A DNA stretch of 31,198 nucleotides from a virus. A program made the position numbers and the translations under genes. The notes under the pieces were generated by a model. The model was not told the origin of the DNA, did no database searches, and worked only from the letters and a program-made list of their open reading frames with translations. Below, one piece after another: positions 23,721 through 31,003 of this stretch. The stretch covers positions 1 through 31,198 of the IMG/VR virus record IMGVR_UViG_3300029259_000438; one strand, given 5' to 3'. Within the stretch, counting starts at the first letter, position 1. Each line of letters begins with the position of its first letter.

Positions 23721-24653
23721 ATGGTAAATGAACTATTAGTAAATCTAGTTAATTCTGTAGTTGGTACTGGTAAAAGGACAGCAAGGGGAAATCAAGCCCA
23801 TATATGTCCATATTGCAAGCACCATAAAGCAAAACTAGAAATTAATTTTTCAGAAAATAAAAAAGGTTATAATCCATGGCATTGTTGGGTTTGCAACAAA
23901 AAAGGTACTCGTATAACATCCCTATTTAAAGCATTAAAAACAACTCCTGAAAACTTTGAAGAGTTATATAAATTAATAGGAAATGAAAAAGAATACAAAA
24001 CAAAAACAATAACTACAAACCTAAAACTCCCAGAAGAATATAAATCTTTTAGTAAAATTACAACATCAAACATAGAAGGTAGACAGGCATTAGCTTATCT
24101 TAAAAGTAGAGAAATTACACAAGATGATATAATTAAATATGATATAGGTTATTGTGCTACTGGTAGATATGCTAAGATGGTTGTTATTCCATCCTATGAT
24201 GCTACTGGTAATATGAATTATTTTACCGCTAGATCATTTGAAAAAGACGCATATACTAAATATCGTAACCCCGAAACATCTCGTGATATTATACCATTTG
24301 AGATGTTTATAAACTGGGATTTACCATTAATTATATGTGAAGGTCCATTTGATGCTATTGCAATAAAACGCAATGCAATTCCTCTATTAGGGAAAAACAT
24401 CCAATCTACCCTAATGAAAAAAATAGTAACATCAACAGTCCAAAAGATATATATTGCTTTAGATTTAGATGCCCGAAAACAGGCTTTATACTTTGCTGAG
24501 CAGTTTATAAATGAAGGAAAAGAAGTATATTTAGTAGAACTCGAAGGAAAAGATCCAAGCGAGATGGGATTTTCCCAATTCACTAACCTTATCCAAAGAA
24601 CAATCCCATTAACCCAATATGATTTAATGGAAAAAAAATTAGAATTAGTATGA
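23721..24653 (+). CDS. DNA primase, zinc ribbon plus TOPRIM
   Basis: This 310-residue protein has the layout of phage DnaG/T4 gp61-type primases. A four-cysteine zinc ribbon uses C29 and C32 (HICPYC) and C55 and C58 (HCWVC). A middle segment (ALAYLKSREITQDDIIKYDI and GYCATGRYAKMVVIPSYD) matches the RNA-polymerase subdomain. The TOPRIM domain has ICEGPFDAIA with E207 and D211, the IALDLDA metal pair D248 and D250, and KDPSEMG with D278. It would lay RNA primers at the replication fork. No helicase domain is attached, so it probably acts with a separate helicase outside the window. It overlaps the nuclease gene as ATGA. Confidence 0.88.
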   Translation: MVNELLVNLVNSVVGTGKRTARGNQAHICPYCKHHKAKLEINFSENKKGYNPWHCWVCNKKGTRITSLFKALKTTPENFEELYKLIGNEKEYKTKTITTNLKLPEEYKSFSKITTSNIEGRQALAYLKSREITQDDIIKYDIGYCATGRYAKMVVIPSYDATGNMNYFTARSFEKDAYTKYRNPETSRDIIPFEMFINWDLPLIICEGPFDAIAIKRNAIPLLGKNIQSTLMKKIVTSTVQKIYIALDLDARKQALYFAEQFINEGKEVYLVELEGKDPSEMGFSQFTNLIQRTIPLTQYDLMEKKLELV

Positions 24654-25438
24654 GTAAAAAAATTGTATTAAAGAGCCCGTATAAACGCGTTTTAGAAGTA
24701 TCAAAGGATGCTAAACAAATTACTATGCCAGATTCCCGTTACTACCAACGTAATGGAGAACATTATCCATCTATCACTTATGTTTTAGGTTCTTACCCAA
24801 AGGGTAAATATTTTGAAGATTGGCTTAAAAAAGTAGGATATGCCTCTGAGCATATTGTACGTAAAGCAGCATCCCAAGGTACTGAAACACATGAGATGAT
24901 TGAAGATTATCTAAATGGTAAAGAATTAAATTTCTTATCCAAATTTGGCCAACCTCAATATGATACATTAGTATGGCAGATGTTCCTACGTTTTGTTGAT
25001 TTTTGGGAAGAATATAACCCAACATTAATTGAAGCCGAAGTACATTTATTTTCAGATGAATTGAAGGTAGCAGGTACCTGTGATATGGTATGTGAGATTG
25101 AAATTGATGGTAAAACTGAATTATGGATTATTGATTTTAAAACATCAAACCACCTTCAAACCACCTATGATTTACAAACTTCAGTATATGCTAAATGTTA
25201 TGAAGAATGTTTTGAGAAAAAAGCAGACAGATATGGTGTGCTTTGGTTAAAATCTAACAAACGTAAAGCTGCAGGAGGTAAAATTCAAGGTAAAGGGTGG
25301 GAAATGTATGAATCAAAACGCACACAAGAGGAAAATCTTGATATATTCATGACTGTTAAAAAGTTATTTGATTTAGAGAACCCCAACCACTCACCAGCAT
25401 TCACTAAATTCAGAACGCAAGCTAAAAGAAAATTGTGA
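24650..25438 (+). CDS. PD-(D/E)XK nuclease, RecB/Cas4-like
   Basis: This 262-residue protein has the motif order of RecB-type PD-(D/E)XK nucleases. H81 lies in GTETHEMIEDYL, the glutamate-rich strand is EAEVHLF, D145 lies in VAGTCDMV, the D-x-K pair is D162 and K164 in IIDFKTS, and motif QxxxY is at Q176-Y180 in YDLQTSVYAKCY. It begins with a substrate-binding helical part (YPSITYVLGSYPKG). Stand-alone versions in phages are usually called exonucleases and may process DNA ends or recombination intermediates. Helicase motifs and the four-cysteine Fe-S cluster of Cas4 are not evident. It is coupled to the primase by ATGA. Confidence 0.85.
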   Translation: MSKKIVLKSPYKRVLEVSKDAKQITMPDSRYYQRNGEHYPSITYVLGSYPKGKYFEDWLKKVGYASEHIVRKAASQGTETHEMIEDYLNGKELNFLSKFGQPQYDTLVWQMFLRFVDFWEEYNPTLIEAEVHLFSDELKVAGTCDMVCEIEIDGKTELWIIDFKTSNHLQTTYDLQTSVYAKCYEECFEKKADRYGVLWLKSNKRKAAGGKIQGKGWEMYESKRTQEENLDIFMTVKKLFDLENPNHSPAFTKFRTQAKRKL

Positions 25439-25446
25439 TATTTATA
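25439..25446 (+). promoter_or_regulatory. Late-promoter-like element TATTTATA at start of region 5
   Basis: TGATATTTATAATAAAA: a perfect core begins directly after the nuclease stop and lies 17 bases before the ATG at 25464. It marks the change from replication genes to the kinase and modular-protein genes, which would then be expressed late, with the virion proteins. Confidence 0.62.
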
Positions 25447-25463
25447 ATAAAATAAATACTAAA

Positions 25464-26285
25464 ATGAACGATTTTGATTTTAAAAAATACCTAGCTGAAG
25501 GACGTTTATTGAGAGAAGATAAAGATAATCCAAAAGCTATTATATTAGCAGGCGCCCCAGGTGCTGGTAAAGGATATATTTTACGTGGTTTAGATTTAGG
25601 TGGGATGAAAGTAATGAATATTGATGATAAATTCATCAACATGCTTAAACAAGCCAATGTATCTCTAGATTTAAAAAATGCTACACCTGAAGAAAGAAGC
25701 CAACAAGCCATACAAATGGCGGCTGCTAATAAAGAATTTAAAGGTGACATAACCACTACTATTAAAGGTAAAGAATCATTTGTATTAGACGGCACAGCAG
25801 CTTCATATAACACTACAGCTAAATTAAAAGCAGAATTAGAGGAAGCAGGATACGATGTATTTATGCTTTATGTGTATACTGATTTAGAACGTTCATTAAG
25901 TCAAAACCAAGATAGATATACAAAATCAGGTGGTGAAGATAGAAGTTTAGCACCTGCAATTGTAATGCGTACTTGGAAAAGTGTAACTCAAAATTTACCC
26001 GAATATGCTGATTTGTTTGGGTTTAATTTTGTTGCCGTAGCTAATACGTTAGATGATAGAATGCAAGATATAGATAAAATCATAGATAAATATCTTAAAC
26101 CCTTTGAACCCACAGGCACAAAACCTAAAACACCAGCTCAACAAAAGAAATCAGATGAGCGAAATACTCAAGATAAAGAAGAAATCCAAGCTATGTTAAG
26201 TGATGATTTTGTATATGATGTAATTGAGTATACGATGTCAAAAGAAGCAGCTCAAACGAGAATAGAAAAATTCCTTAATTCATGA
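25464..26285 (+). CDS. P-loop kinase, zeta-toxin-like, with possible capsid-targeting N-terminus
   Basis: This 273-residue protein has a Walker A GAPGAGKG at 30-37 with K36, an acidic NIDDKF at 53-57 and a second strand FVLDGTA with D109 at the usual Walker-B-like place of zeta-type kinases. It also has an Arg-rich helix (ERSLSQNQDRY). Zeta-family kinases phosphorylate UDP-N-acetylglucosamine or other small substrates. The substrate here cannot be told. The first 20 residues are MNDFDFKKYLAEGRLLREDK, a short helix ending L10-A-E12 before G13, as in T4 head-targeted proteins cut by prohead protease. The late-promoter-like element also fits a virion-associated protein. No antitoxin gene is adjacent. 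It overlaps the next gene as ATGA. Confidence 0.78.
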   Translation: MNDFDFKKYLAEGRLLREDKDNPKAIILAGAPGAGKGYILRGLDLGGMKVMNIDDKFINMLKQANVSLDLKNATPEERSQQAIQMAAANKEFKGDITTTIKGKESFVLDGTAASYNTTAKLKAELEEAGYDVFMLYVYTDLERSLSQNQDRYTKSGGEDRSLAPAIVMRTWKSVTQNLPEYADLFGFNFVAVANTLDDRMQDIDKIIDKYLKPFEPTGTKPKTPAQQKKSDERNTQDKEEIQAMLSDDFVYDVIEYTMSKEAAQTRIEKFLNS

Positions 26286-28636
26286 GTAAAATAATAGCAG
26301 CATATGGGGGTGGATTTAAACCACCTACCGCAGGTCACTTTGAAGTAGTTAAGAAAACACTTAAAGACACCCCAGAAATAGAGGAATTTATAATTTATGT
26401 TGGGGGTGGAGAACGTGATGGTATTAACCAAGCACAATCAGTTTTAATTTGGGAGATTTATCAATCATACCTCCCAATGAAGGTAAATATTCAACCATCA
26501 AAAGCTCCAATTGGTGATGTTATTCGTTTAGGAAAAAATAACTTACAAGATACAGTTTATTTTGTAATTGGGGGTAGAGAAGGTAGAGATGATGATGCCG
26601 AAGATATTGCATCTAGAACTAAAGGTATTGAAGAAAAATACCCCAATATGAAAGTTAAAGTAACTACAACTTCTGATAGTGGGATGAGTGGTACTAATGC
26701 TAGACAAGCAGCTAAAGTTTCATACGAGGATTTTGTTAAATATCTACCTACTGAATTATCAGATGAGGAAAAAGAATTGGTATATAACATCGTAAAACCA
26801 GCTATTAAAGAAACAGATAATCCCGAGGATGGTAAATCATCACCTTTTGGGTCTGGGTATAAAAAGCTAAATGAAAATGCTTCATATTCTAAAGACATAG
26901 ATGTTAAAGGTAAAATAATGCAATTAACACAACATATGTTAGATAAGGGCTATAATATTGAACCCCTACCTACAGTTGAATTTGTTGATGGAGACAGCGA
27001 TAATGCACGTGAGTTTCTCGGTAAAACCGCGTATTATAACCCGAACAACCAATCAATCACATTATACACCGAAGGCAGACATCCCAAGGATATAGTACGC
27101 TCATTTGCACATGAAATGATACACCATATCCAGAATTTAGAGGGTAGATTAGGTGCAATTACTACAACTAATACACAAGAAGACGATAATCTAAACGATA
27201 TTGAAGCAGAAGCTAATTTAAAAGGTACAATGACATTTAGAAATTGGACTGATAGCTTAAATGAAGCAATTGTAGGTGATAAAATCGTATGCGATAATTG
27301 TGATTGGAGTTGGAAAATAGTAGATGGTGGAGATGATTTATTTATATGTCATAAATGTGGACACGATAATACCCCATTAAATGAAGCAAATAAACCATAC
27401 AAACATAAATCAGGATTTAATGATAAATTAGGTAAAGACCCATTTGGTTTAAACCAATACGCTCGTGAATTAGCAACAGGGTTAGAAGAAGCAACTATGA
27501 ACGAAGGTCGCTATGATACACTAACAACTAAATTATCATCCATTGCCTTTGAAGCATTTAAAGATATTCACGATAGAGGTGATAAAGAAGGCTCATTTGA
27601 ATTCAGGGTAGACAACCCAGATGATGAGCATGATATTCCATCTAAAGATTTCTTTTTTGATTTTGTAGGTAAAGTTGAAATCACAGATGATGAGTATGGA
27701 GTAGATGGGGGAGCAAATGCTGGGTTTGATAACAAAGGAGAGGAAATAACTCCACTATTATCAGTTAAATTTAAAATACCTAAAAACCCAAACTGGCAAA
27801 AAGTATCATTTGATATTAAAGATGTTGTTAGACATGAGCTTGAACATTTAACTCAAGAGGGTTATAACCAACGCTCTAGTAAATACATGGAGGATGATAC
27901 ATTAGTAAGAGATTTAATTGATGCTGAAATGCTACCTAAATCACAATATTTCAAATTAGAAAAAGAAGTAGATGCAATGCTCCAAGGTTTGTATTTTAAA
28001 GCTAAAAAGTCAAAACGTCCCTTTAAAGATGTTATAGATGATTATTTAGATATATTTGTTAATCAAGAAACAATCACACAAGAAGAAAAAAACGTCATAT
28101 TAGACATTTGGAGAAGCAGGGGAAAGTCATTATCTTTACCACTATTCGAACAAGATAAAGATATGGACTACGAAATTTATAGTGATATGGACGGTGTGCT
28201 TACTGATTTTGATGCTTCCTTTATGAAAGCATCTGATGGTATATTACCTTCTGAATACGAAAAAAACTTTGGTAAAGATGGGTTTTGGAAATTAATTGAT
28301 GAAAGAGGTGTTGGATATTGGGCAGGAATGCCTTGGATGTCTGATGGTAAAATATACTGGGATTATATCAAAAAATACAAACCAACTCTATTATCATCTC
28401 CCTCTAGATCAAGTACCTCAAGGTTAGGTAAAAGATTATGGGTTAAAAATAACATACCTGGAACTAAATTAATATTAGCACAATCTAAAGATAAACAAAA
28501 CTATGCTCAAAAAGATAGAATCTTAATTGATGATAGACCATCAAATATAGATCAATGGAGGGCAAGTGGTGGTATTGGAATACTCCACATCTCAGCTTCA
28601 GATACAATTAGACAATTAAAAGAGTTAGGATTATGA
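26282..28636 (+). CDS. 784-residue modular protein: nucleotidyltransferase, HExxH, zinc ribbon, HExxH, HAD
   Basis: Five modules are visible in one frame. (1) Residues 1-175: a nucleotidyltransferase of the cytidylyltransferase/NMNAT type, with GGGFKPPTAGHFEVV and TAGH at 16-19, and SGTNAR at 136-141. (2) 205-320: a metallopeptidase-like domain with HEMIH at 277-281. (3) 329-368: a zinc ribbon with C337, C340, C356, C359. (4) 410-610: a second HExxH domain, HELEH at 518-522. (5) 628-784: a HAD phosphatase like phage 5'-nucleotidases, with DMDGVLTD at 635-642 and D750-D751 in ILIDDRPSN. Between modules stand LNE-N (196-198), LNE-A (326-328), LNE-A (366-368), LEE-A with MNE-G (401-408) and LFE (621-623). 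These fit (L/I)-x-E prohead-protease sites. It could be a packaged polyprotein. The start overlaps the kinase stop (ATGA). Confidence 0.8.
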   Translation: MSKIIAAYGGGFKPPTAGHFEVVKKTLKDTPEIEEFIIYVGGGERDGINQAQSVLIWEIYQSYLPMKVNIQPSKAPIGDVIRLGKNNLQDTVYFVIGGREGRDDDAEDIASRTKGIEEKYPNMKVKVTTTSDSGMSGTNARQAAKVSYEDFVKYLPTELSDEEKELVYNIVKPAIKETDNPEDGKSSPFGSGYKKLNENASYSKDIDVKGKIMQLTQHMLDKGYNIEPLPTVEFVDGDSDNAREFLGKTAYYNPNNQSITLYTEGRHPKDIVRSFAHEMIHHIQNLEGRLGAITTTNTQEDDNLNDIEAEANLKGTMTFRNWTDSLNEAIVGDKIVCDNCDWSWKIVDGGDDLFICHKCGHDNTPLNEANKPYKHKSGFNDKLGKDPFGLNQYARELATGLEEATMNEGRYDTLTTKLSSIAFEAFKDIHDRGDKEGSFEFRVDNPDDEHDIPSKDFFFDFVGKVEITDDEYGVDGGANAGFDNKGEEITPLLSVKFKIPKNPNWQKVSFDIKDVVRHELEHLTQEGYNQRSSKYMEDDTLVRDLIDAEMLPKSQYFKLEKEVDAMLQGLYFKAKKSKRPFKDVIDDYLDIFVNQETITQEEKNVILDIWRSRGKSLSLPLFEQDKDMDYEIYSDMDGVLTDFDASFMKASDGILPSEYEKNFGKDGFWKLIDERGVGYWAGMPWMSDGKIYWDYIKKYKPTLLSSPSRSSTSRLGKRLWVKNNIPGTKLILAQSKDKQNYAQKDRILIDDRPSNIDQWRASGGIGILHISASDTIRQLKELGL

Positions 28637-28836
28637 GTGAAATAAATTCAATAAACGGAGGATATAAAGGTGGTTCACCTCGAGTTAGAAGTGAAAATTC
28701 ACGTAAAATAACTCCAAAACCACCTCAACCAATCGATGTTCAAGATATGGTAACCCAAATCCACCAGTGGTATTTAGATGGAAGGTTATCTACTACAAAC
28801 ATCCAATATATAATATCAGAATTAAATAAAATATAA
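28633..28836 (+). CDS. Small protein of unknown function
   Basis: This 67-residue protein has a flexible, basic N-terminus (NGGYKGGSPRVRSENSRKI) and a proline stretch (PKPPQP). A compact C-terminal helix pair, VQDMVTQIHQWYLDGRLST and IQYIISELN, follows. No enzyme motif or membrane segment is seen. It is coupled on both sides, ATGA with the modular protein and TAATG with the next gene, so it is made with them. Confidence 0.68.
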   Translation: MSEINSINGGYKGGSPRVRSENSRKITPKPPQPIDVQDMVTQIHQWYLDGRLSTTNIQYIISELNKI

Positions 28837-29408
28837 TGTCAGATAATGTTTTAAAAAAAGATTTCCAACAGAGAGATGTTCAACGTCTCCGCAACTTAGT
28901 ACAAGGTAAATATGGTGATAAAGTTGGGGAAGGAGTAGGTTATACTAAAGTAGAAGAATTTCACAAAGAGGGAGATGTTTGGGAAGTTGATGGTAGAAAA
29001 TGGACTATTAAAGAGGGTATTAAACAAAATATCACCAAACTGGATAATGCTAAAAAATCACACGTTATGCCTCTATTTTGCCCCACTTGCAAAAATTTAA
29101 TGGATGAAAAGTTTGATAAAGATTATTATAACATCCATAAAAAATGTTTTAATTGTGTTTTAGATTTTGAATTTAAACTACGTAAGGCTGGTTTGTTTGA
29201 GGAATATGAAAAAAACATCATTAATTCTGAAATAGAAGGATTTATTGTTAATTTTAAGGATTATGTTGAATCTAAACTAACAGAATCAAACAATTCATTT
29301 ATTACCGAACAAGGGGATGTTGAGAAGTGGGATGGTGGTCTTGATAAAAAGAGAGTATTAGAAAATTTAAATAACACTATTGAATATCTTGAAAAATTAA
29401 AGAAATAA
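28836..29408 (+). CDS. Conserved phage protein with CxxC-HxxCxxC zinc motif
   Basis: This 190-residue protein has a probable zinc site formed by C82 and C85 (FCPTC) with C104 and C107 (HKKCFNC), H101 nearby. An N-terminal part (GEGVGYTKVEEFHKEGDVWE and GRKWTIKEG) precedes it. A helical part with FEEYEKNIINSEIEGFIVNF follows, then SKLTESNNSFITEQGDVEKW. I recall close relatives in many T4-like marine phages, all unnamed. LTE-S and ITE-Q near residues 148-160 fit (L/I)-x-E but may be chance. It is coupled to the preceding gene by TAATG. The function is unknown. A structural or regulatory zinc protein is likely. Confidence 0.75.
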   Translation: MSDNVLKKDFQQRDVQRLRNLVQGKYGDKVGEGVGYTKVEEFHKEGDVWEVDGRKWTIKEGIKQNITKLDNAKKSHVMPLFCPTCKNLMDEKFDKDYYNIHKKCFNCVLDFEFKLRKAGLFEEYEKNIINSEIEGFIVNFKDYVESKLTESNNSFITEQGDVEKWDGGLDKKRVLENLNNTIEYLEKLKK

Positions 29409-29419
29409 TATATCTTACA

Positions 29420-29427
29420 TATTTATA
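29420..29427 (+). promoter_or_regulatory. Late-promoter-like element TATTTATA
   Basis: TTACATATTTATAATTAAAA: a perfect core lies 13 bases before the ATG at 29441. Its AATTAAAA flank is shared with the copy at 20518. The gap after the preceding stop is 32 bases, so the element is the main content of the spacer. Confidence 0.6.
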
Positions 29428-29440
29428 ATTAAAACATACA

Positions 29441-29698
29441 ATGTCTGAATTTAACATATCTACATGGTTTAAAAACCAATACTTAACCGAAGCTGGTTTA
29501 GGTAGTACTAAATCACAATCACTAACTGATGCTATAAATGCTGCTATGATTCAAATTGATGATTCAATGTCTCATACAGACTTTGCTGAAGCTGTAGCTG
29601 CTGTTCTTATTGATGAATATGGTACACATAATTTTGCCCCATTTATGGAAGTGTTAAATGCTCGATTAGGCATGAGTGAAATCGAAAATAAAGATTAA
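29441..29698 (+). CDS. Small protein with possible capsid-targeting N-terminus (LTE-A)
   Basis: This 85-residue protein begins MSEFNISTWFKNQYLTEAGL, an amphipathic segment ending L15-T16-E17 before A18. The tripeptide stands at exactly the same position (15-17) in the genes starting at 29700 and 31004. The remaining 65 residues are helical (SLTDAINAAMIQIDDSM, FAEAVAAVLIDEYG, FAPFMEVLNARLG). No known family is recognised. If cut after E17 the product would be a compact helical protein of about 68 residues, similar in size to small internal head proteins. Its stop lies just before the next ATG. Confidence 0.72.
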   Translation: MSEFNISTWFKNQYLTEAGLGSTKSQSLTDAINAAMIQIDDSMSHTDFAEAVAAVLIDEYGTHNFAPFMEVLNARLGMSEIENKD

Positions 29699-29699
29699 A

Positions 29700-30947
29700 A
29701 TGAAAGACTTAAAACAAATACAAGAATTCTTTTCTAAACCTTTAGAAGAAAATACATTTAAAAAGGGTGATAAAGTAACCTATTTAGGACACCCAGCTAT
29801 AGTGACAGCTACTAAAGAATATAATGGTAGAGATTTTGTATCTGTATCATACGATAAAGGTACCGGTAAAACAAAGGCATCAATGGTTTTAACTACAAGT
29901 GGTGATGTTAAAGCTATAAATGAAGGTAATGATAAAAACATAACTTTTGGAGATTTTTTAGATGATTTAGATAATAGATTTGTAGATATTTTAAGGGCTA
30001 CTAAAGGTGTAATTAATACGAGAGCTACACTAAATCAAAATTTTACTTTATTTAGAAATTACATATCAGCACTAAAAAAAGAATATAGTGATGAACTAGG
30101 AAAAGAATTAACATTTTCTATAGATGAAGAAGGAAAACCAGGTTTGTGGGATAACATTCGTGCTAAAAGAGCAAGTGGTGAAAAAATGTCTTCTAAAGGA
30201 TCAAAAGCATATAAATCAGCAGTTAAAGCAGGTAAAAAGATAAACAAATTAAGTGAAATTGAACTTAGTGAACCCTTAAATGAAGGGATTGACTTTATAA
30301 AAGTTGCAAGTTATTTCGGAATGTCATACGAGCAATTTTATTCAAAATCAACTAAAGTTCGAAAGGAAATGGTAGAGCTTTATAAAAAAAACAACCCGTC
30401 ATTAAAAGAAGATGTAGATGGAGATAATAGTCCTGAAGAAAAATCATTCGATGCTGAATTAATGGCTGCTGCTAATGGTATAGCGGCTACATTAGGTAAA
30501 GAATTAAAATCTAAACAAGATGGCAAAAAACAATTAGATGAGGCAGTTGTAACATCTATAATTACAGCTGTTTTAACAGGTAATGCTCTTATAGGATTTA
30601 TTTCTAAAATGTCTAAAAAATTAGCTAAAAAATTCAATTGGAAAAAAGGTGAAGATTTTTCAGATAAGGTTAATAAATGGGCTCATGATAATGAGATAGC
30701 ATTTCAAAAACCAATTAAACGTATCTTAAAATTCTTTATTAAAGATGAGACAAAGTTAGAAGCAACTACTAAAGGAATTTATGCTCTTATAATTATAAGC
30801 ATGGCTGCAAATTATGGAGCTGAAGCTGTAAGTAGTTTAAGTAATGCTAGTTGGTTCAAAGCAGCTATAGCTTCATTAAAAGGAATTGCAAAAGGTGATG
30901 AAGCCATAGTAACTGCATACCCAGTACTAAAATCCTTCATCGCATAA
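29700..30947 (+). CDS. Modular protein with LxE sites and C-terminal hydrophobic helices
   Basis: I choose ATG at 29700 (415 residues) over an in-frame GTG at 29676, because ATG lies directly after the preceding stop and gives an N-terminus, MKDLKQIQEFFSKPLEE, like its neighbours. L15-E-E17 before N18 fits (L/I)-x-E. Residues 20-70 (KKGDKVTYLGHPAIVTATKE) look like a KOW/SH3-type barrel. Further candidates are INE-G (73-75), LNE-G (193-195), LKE-D (235-237) and LDE-A (279-281), splitting the chain into segments. After the last one come hydrophobic helices at about 282-302 (AVVTSIITAVLTGNALIGFI) and 359-375 (GIYALIIISMAANYGAEA). The C-terminal piece could insert into a membrane. The function is unknown. 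Head packaging is inferred. Confidence 0.72.
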   Translation: MKDLKQIQEFFSKPLEENTFKKGDKVTYLGHPAIVTATKEYNGRDFVSVSYDKGTGKTKASMVLTTSGDVKAINEGNDKNITFGDFLDDLDNRFVDILRATKGVINTRATLNQNFTLFRNYISALKKEYSDELGKELTFSIDEEGKPGLWDNIRAKRASGEKMSSKGSKAYKSAVKAGKKINKLSEIELSEPLNEGIDFIKVASYFGMSYEQFYSKSTKVRKEMVELYKKNNPSLKEDVDGDNSPEEKSFDAELMAAANGIAATLGKELKSKQDGKKQLDEAVVTSIITAVLTGNALIGFISKMSKKLAKKFNWKKGEDFSDKVNKWAHDNEIAFQKPIKRILKFFIKDETKLEATTKGIYALIIISMAANYGAEAVSSLSNASWFKAAIASLKGIAKGDEAIVTAYPVLKSFIA

Positions 30948-30961
30948 CATTACTTACTATA

Positions 30962-30969
30962 TATTTATA
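30962..30969 (+). promoter_or_regulatory. Late-promoter-like element TATTTATA
   Basis: TATATATTTATACTAGAAC: a perfect core lies 34 bases before the ATG at 31004, the longest spacing among the perfect copies. The leader is A/T-rich with AATATTTTTTAAAAATAG. Confidence 0.55.
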
Positions 30970-31003
30970 CTAGAACAACAATATTTTTTAAAAATAGAAT
31001 AAA

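Noticed and set aside
24218-24583. 121-aa frame on the minus strand
   Set aside because: Fully antisense to the TOPRIM part of the primase, whose motifs are intact.
25442-25813. 123-aa hydrophobic-looking frame on the minus strand
   Set aside because: Antisense to the Walker A region of the kinase. The hydrophobicity comes from the complementary strand of Gly/Ala/Lys codons.
29676-29699. Eight-codon upstream extension of the 415-aa protein from a GTG
   Set aside because: It overlaps the end of the 85-aa gene in another frame. ATG at 29700 directly follows that stop and gives an N-terminus like the neighbouring proteins.
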